A DNA stretch of 64,000 nt, taken from NCBI GenBank assembly GCA_020354125.1, contig CP070643.1, positions 2,478,488 through 2,542,487 on the forward strand. Reading direction: 5' to 3'. This DNA comes from Betaproteobacteria bacterium (GTDB taxonomy: Bacteria; Pseudomonadota; Gammaproteobacteria; Burkholderiales; Eutrophovitaceae). Shown here piece after piece: positions 63,955 through 64,000 of this stretch. The translations under genes and the position numbers were made by a program. A model generated the notes under the pieces. That model was not told where the DNA came from. It made no database searches and saw nothing but the letters and a program-made list of their open reading frames with translations. Positions within the stretch are counted from its first letter, which is position 1; each line of letters starts with the position of its first letter.

Positions 63955-64000
63955 ATGGACAAGCTAGTTATCGGCGACCGACCGTTCCGCTCCCGTCTCA
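63955..64000 (+). CDS. thiG: Thiazole synthase ThiG, N-terminal fragment (cut by window end)
   Basis: ATG 63955 opens a frame MDKLVIGDRPFRSRL that runs off the window. The G-x-x-x-F-x-S-R-L pattern and its place after thiS match the N-terminus of ThiG, which builds the thiazole ring with ThiS thiocarboxylate. Only 15 residues are visible. Confidence 0.75.
   Translation, partial: MDKLVIGDRPFRSRL

Overview
The window reads as chromosome from a free-living Gram-negative gammaproteobacterium, probably a basal lineage (Chromatiales/Xanthomonadales/Woeseiales-like) rather than an enteric. The evidence is gene order: rplM-rpsI-argC-DUF6776-bactofilin-erpA next to mepM/tyrS and an rRNA leader; an mla-yadGH-like-ibaG-murA-his-HIT-tat superoperon; kdsD-kdsC-lptCAB-rpoN-hpf-ptsN-hprK-rapZ; and mutY-asmA. 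Coding density is high, many neighbouring genes overlap by 4 bases, and no phage, insertion sequence or CRISPR array was seen. The species cannot be named from this sequence.

Layout. 1-212: leader and promoter of an rRNA operon running leftwards out of the window. 213-6684: tyrS, divergent mepM, then erpA, bactofilin, DUF6776, argC and rpsI/rplM on the minus strand. 6894-8063: a membrane-anchored HtrA protease. 8125-23654: one long minus-strand block. In transcription order it holds the Mla phospholipid transport genes (mlaFEDCB), an ABC exporter pair, ibaG, murA, a complete histidine operon with short-form HisG (hisG D C B H A F I E), a HIT protein and tatABC.

23758-43795 is the accessory highlight. 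It is an MSHA-type pilus assembly locus (MshM, L, N, E, G, I, J, K homologues, then a large non-canonical prepilin and a normal prepilin). A sigma-54 activator precedes it and a convergent histidine kinase follows it. An ABC ATPase lies at the outer left, and its probable permease lies at the right beside a helical-repeat protein and a separate pilin gene. Sigma-54 promoter sequences with exact GG-N10-GC spacing lie upstream of both the response regulator and the lone pilin, and rpoN itself is in the window. The inferred circuit is: kinase senses a signal, the activator works with RpoN, and the pilus operon and pilin are expressed, with the assembly ATPase probably gated by c-di-GMP. The ABC transporter is an unexplained partner.

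43794-54835: a Kef-type antiporter, Kdo synthesis and LPS transport (kdsD, kdsC, lptC, lptA, lptB), rpoN with the nitrogen-PTS/RapZ group, ubiX and a LON-domain protein. 54823-58300: mutY and asmA. 58684-60107: two tandem DUF1622 membrane proteins, then a repeat-rich stretch with tRNA-Gly(CCC), a decayed partial copy of the same tRNA and three copies of a repeat that can fold into a three-way junction. 60306-64000: mscS, a COG3235-type membrane protein, a periplasmic sulfatase, thiS and the first codons of thiG.
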